From: Planctomycetaceae bacterium
Lineage (GTDB): Bacteria > Planctomycetota > Planctomycetia > Pirellulales > JAEUIK01
Assembly: GCA_015493185.1 (NCBI GenBank)
Contig: WGDQ01000057.1
Location: 1 to 7,351 of the forward strand
DNA: 7,351 nt
Direction: 5' to 3'
Below the pieces are notes generated by a model. It was not told the origin of the DNA and did not search any database. It saw only the letters and a program-made list of their open reading frames with translations. Positions 6,443-7,351 of the stretch are shown in pieces (within the stretch, counting starts at the first letter, position 1; each line of letters opens with the position of its first letter). Position numbers and translations under genes: made by a program.

Positions 6443-7351
6443 ATGAATGATCGGCAAGCCACCGCGACGACCGAGGCCAGCTATCAAACGTGGGCCGATG
6501 AAATCGCCCGCTTGTGCCAACACCTCGCTGCTCTGGAGTCAGCCGCCGCACCGCTGGAAATAAGCGGCCTGGAACAGCGGGAGTGGTATGAGCTGTTGAA
6601 CCGCAAATTGCGACCGCAGGTAGCGGGCCCCGCCGTGGCGATCGTGGCGTTGGTCGGCGGCACGAACATCGGCAAATCGGTCATCTTCAACCATTTGGCC
6701 GGCGAAGAGGCCAGCGCCGTAAGCCCCATGGCGGCCGGCACCCGGCATCCGGTCTGCCTGGTTCCCGAGAACTTCGACGCGGAGCAACGTCTGCCTGAAC
6801 TGATGCCCGGTTTCATTGTCGAGCGTTGGCAATCGAGCAATGATCCCCTCAATGAGAGTGAGCAGCATCATCTCTATTGGCGTCCAGGCAGCGAGTTGCC
6901 CGAGCGGCTGCTCGTGCTCGACACGCCCGACATCGATTCGGACGTCGAAATCAATTGGCAGCGAGCCGATCGGATACGCCAATCGGCCGACGTGCTGATC
7001 GCCGTATTGACGCAACAAAAGTACAACGATGCAGCGGTGAAGCAATACTTTCGTCGGGCGGCCGAGTCGGACAAAGAAATCATTGTGATTTTCAATCAGT
7101 GCGACCTTGAAGAAGATCGCGAATACTGGCCACAGTGGCTCGCCACGTTTGCCGAACAGACCGGAGCCCAACCGCAATTGGTATACGTGGTTCCTTATGA
7201 CCGGCAAGCCGCCGCGCAGCGGCGTTTGCCATTCTACCAGGTTGGCCCGGATGGCCGCGGAAAGCTGGACAAACCAGCGTTGTTGCAGCACGACCTGGCC
7301 TCGCTTTATTTCGATCGCATCAAAATTCGCACGTTGCGCGGCGCTCTCAGG
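6443..7351 (+). CDS. Dynamin-like GTPase, G domain; C-terminus cut by window edge
   Basis: 303 codons are visible, beginning MNDRQATATT and running off the right edge. A helical lead (about 12-60) precedes the G domain. G1 is GGTNIGKS at 72-79 with K78 and S79 for phosphate and Mg. G2 is probably T100 in AAGTRHP. G3 is LVLDTPD at 157-163. G4 is IFNQCD at 216-221. The spacing and the long insert between G2 and G3 suit dynamin-superfamily or similar large bacterial GTPases rather than small Era-type enzymes. Family members remodel membranes or bind ribosomes; which applies here cannot be told without the C-terminal half. G3 has Asp where Gly is usual and G4 has Gln where Lys is usual. There is no clear Shine-Dalgarno before this ATG, and a GTG at 6332 is an in-frame alternative. 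The GTPase fold is confident, the subfamily less so. Confidence 0.85.
   Translation, partial: MNDRQATATTEASYQTWADEIARLCQHLAALESAAAPLEISGLEQREWYELLNRKLRPQVAGPAVAIVALVGGTNIGKSVIFNHLAGEEASAVSPMAAGTRHPVCLVPENFDAEQRLPELMPGFIVERWQSSNDPLNESEQHHLYWRPGSELPERLLVLDTPDIDSDVEINWQRADRIRQSADVLIAVLTQQKYNDAAVKQYFRRAAESDKEIIVIFNQCDLEEDREYWPQWLATFAEQTGAQPQLVYVVPYDRQAAAQRRLPFYQVGPDGRGKLDKPALLQHDLASLYFDRIKIRTLRGALR

Noticed and set aside
6252..6446. 64-codon frame from a TTG overlapping the GTPase start as ATGA
   Set aside because: The overlap resembles translational coupling, but the start is TTG, no ribosome site is clear, and the product has no recognisable features.
6539..7291. 250-codon minus-strand open frame
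   Set aside because: It lies entirely antisense to the GTPase gene, whose frame carries intact G motifs. The antisense translation has no recognisable motif.
1..7351. CRISPR arrays, tRNA or rRNA genes, insertion sequences, attachment sites
   Set aside because: No spaced direct repeats, cloverleaf-like segments, ribosomal RNA sequence, transposase motifs or terminal inverted repeats were seen in the window.

Overview
This 7.35 kb window looks like chromosomal DNA from a planctomycete, probably a Pirellulales-type lineage. The reasons are indirect. They are a Tat-exported Gfo/Idh/MocA oxidoreductase with the planctomycete-style 'CQKPL' motif, a long leucine-rich-repeat lipoprotein built on 'TxITDEGL' repeats, an outer-membrane barrel protein with a Cys-rich segment after its signal peptide, moderately high GC, and widely spaced genes that mostly do not form operons. 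No ribosomal RNA or other taxonomic marker is present, so the assignment is inference.

Layout from left to right: (1) minus strand, positions 1-1129, the N-terminal 376 codons of an exported Gfo/Idh/MocA oxidoreductase whose C-terminus lies outside the window. (2) About 675 bases without a convincing gene, separating it from a divergent plus-strand gene. (3) Plus strand, 1805-3184, a 459-residue predicted lipoprotein with fourteen 24-residue leucine-rich repeats. (4) About 640 bases without a convincing gene, ending in a potentially structured leader. (5) Plus strand, 3826-4908, a secreted beta-barrel-like protein with eight cysteines close to its N-terminus. (6) A gap of about 360 bases containing one strong rho-independent terminator (5092-5140). 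(7) Minus strand, 5271-6080, a single-domain biotin-protein ligase (BirA without the DNA-binding domain), convergent with the barrel gene. (8) A 362-base divergent gap. (9) Plus strand, from 6443 past the right edge, the GTPase domain of a dynamin-like GTPase.

No two genes form an obvious operon: strand changes or gaps of several hundred bases separate all of them. The first, second and third proteins are all predicted to act outside the cytoplasm (Tat-exported enzyme, lipoprotein, outer-membrane protein). BirA and the GTPase are cytoplasmic. I see no sign of mobile elements, CRISPR, tRNA or rRNA, and no defence island. The window reads as ordinary core and accessory chromosome. The points most worth a second look are the non-canonical G3 and G4 motifs of the GTPase, the Cys cluster of the barrel protein, the possible structured leader before it, and the strong terminator well downstream of its stop codon.
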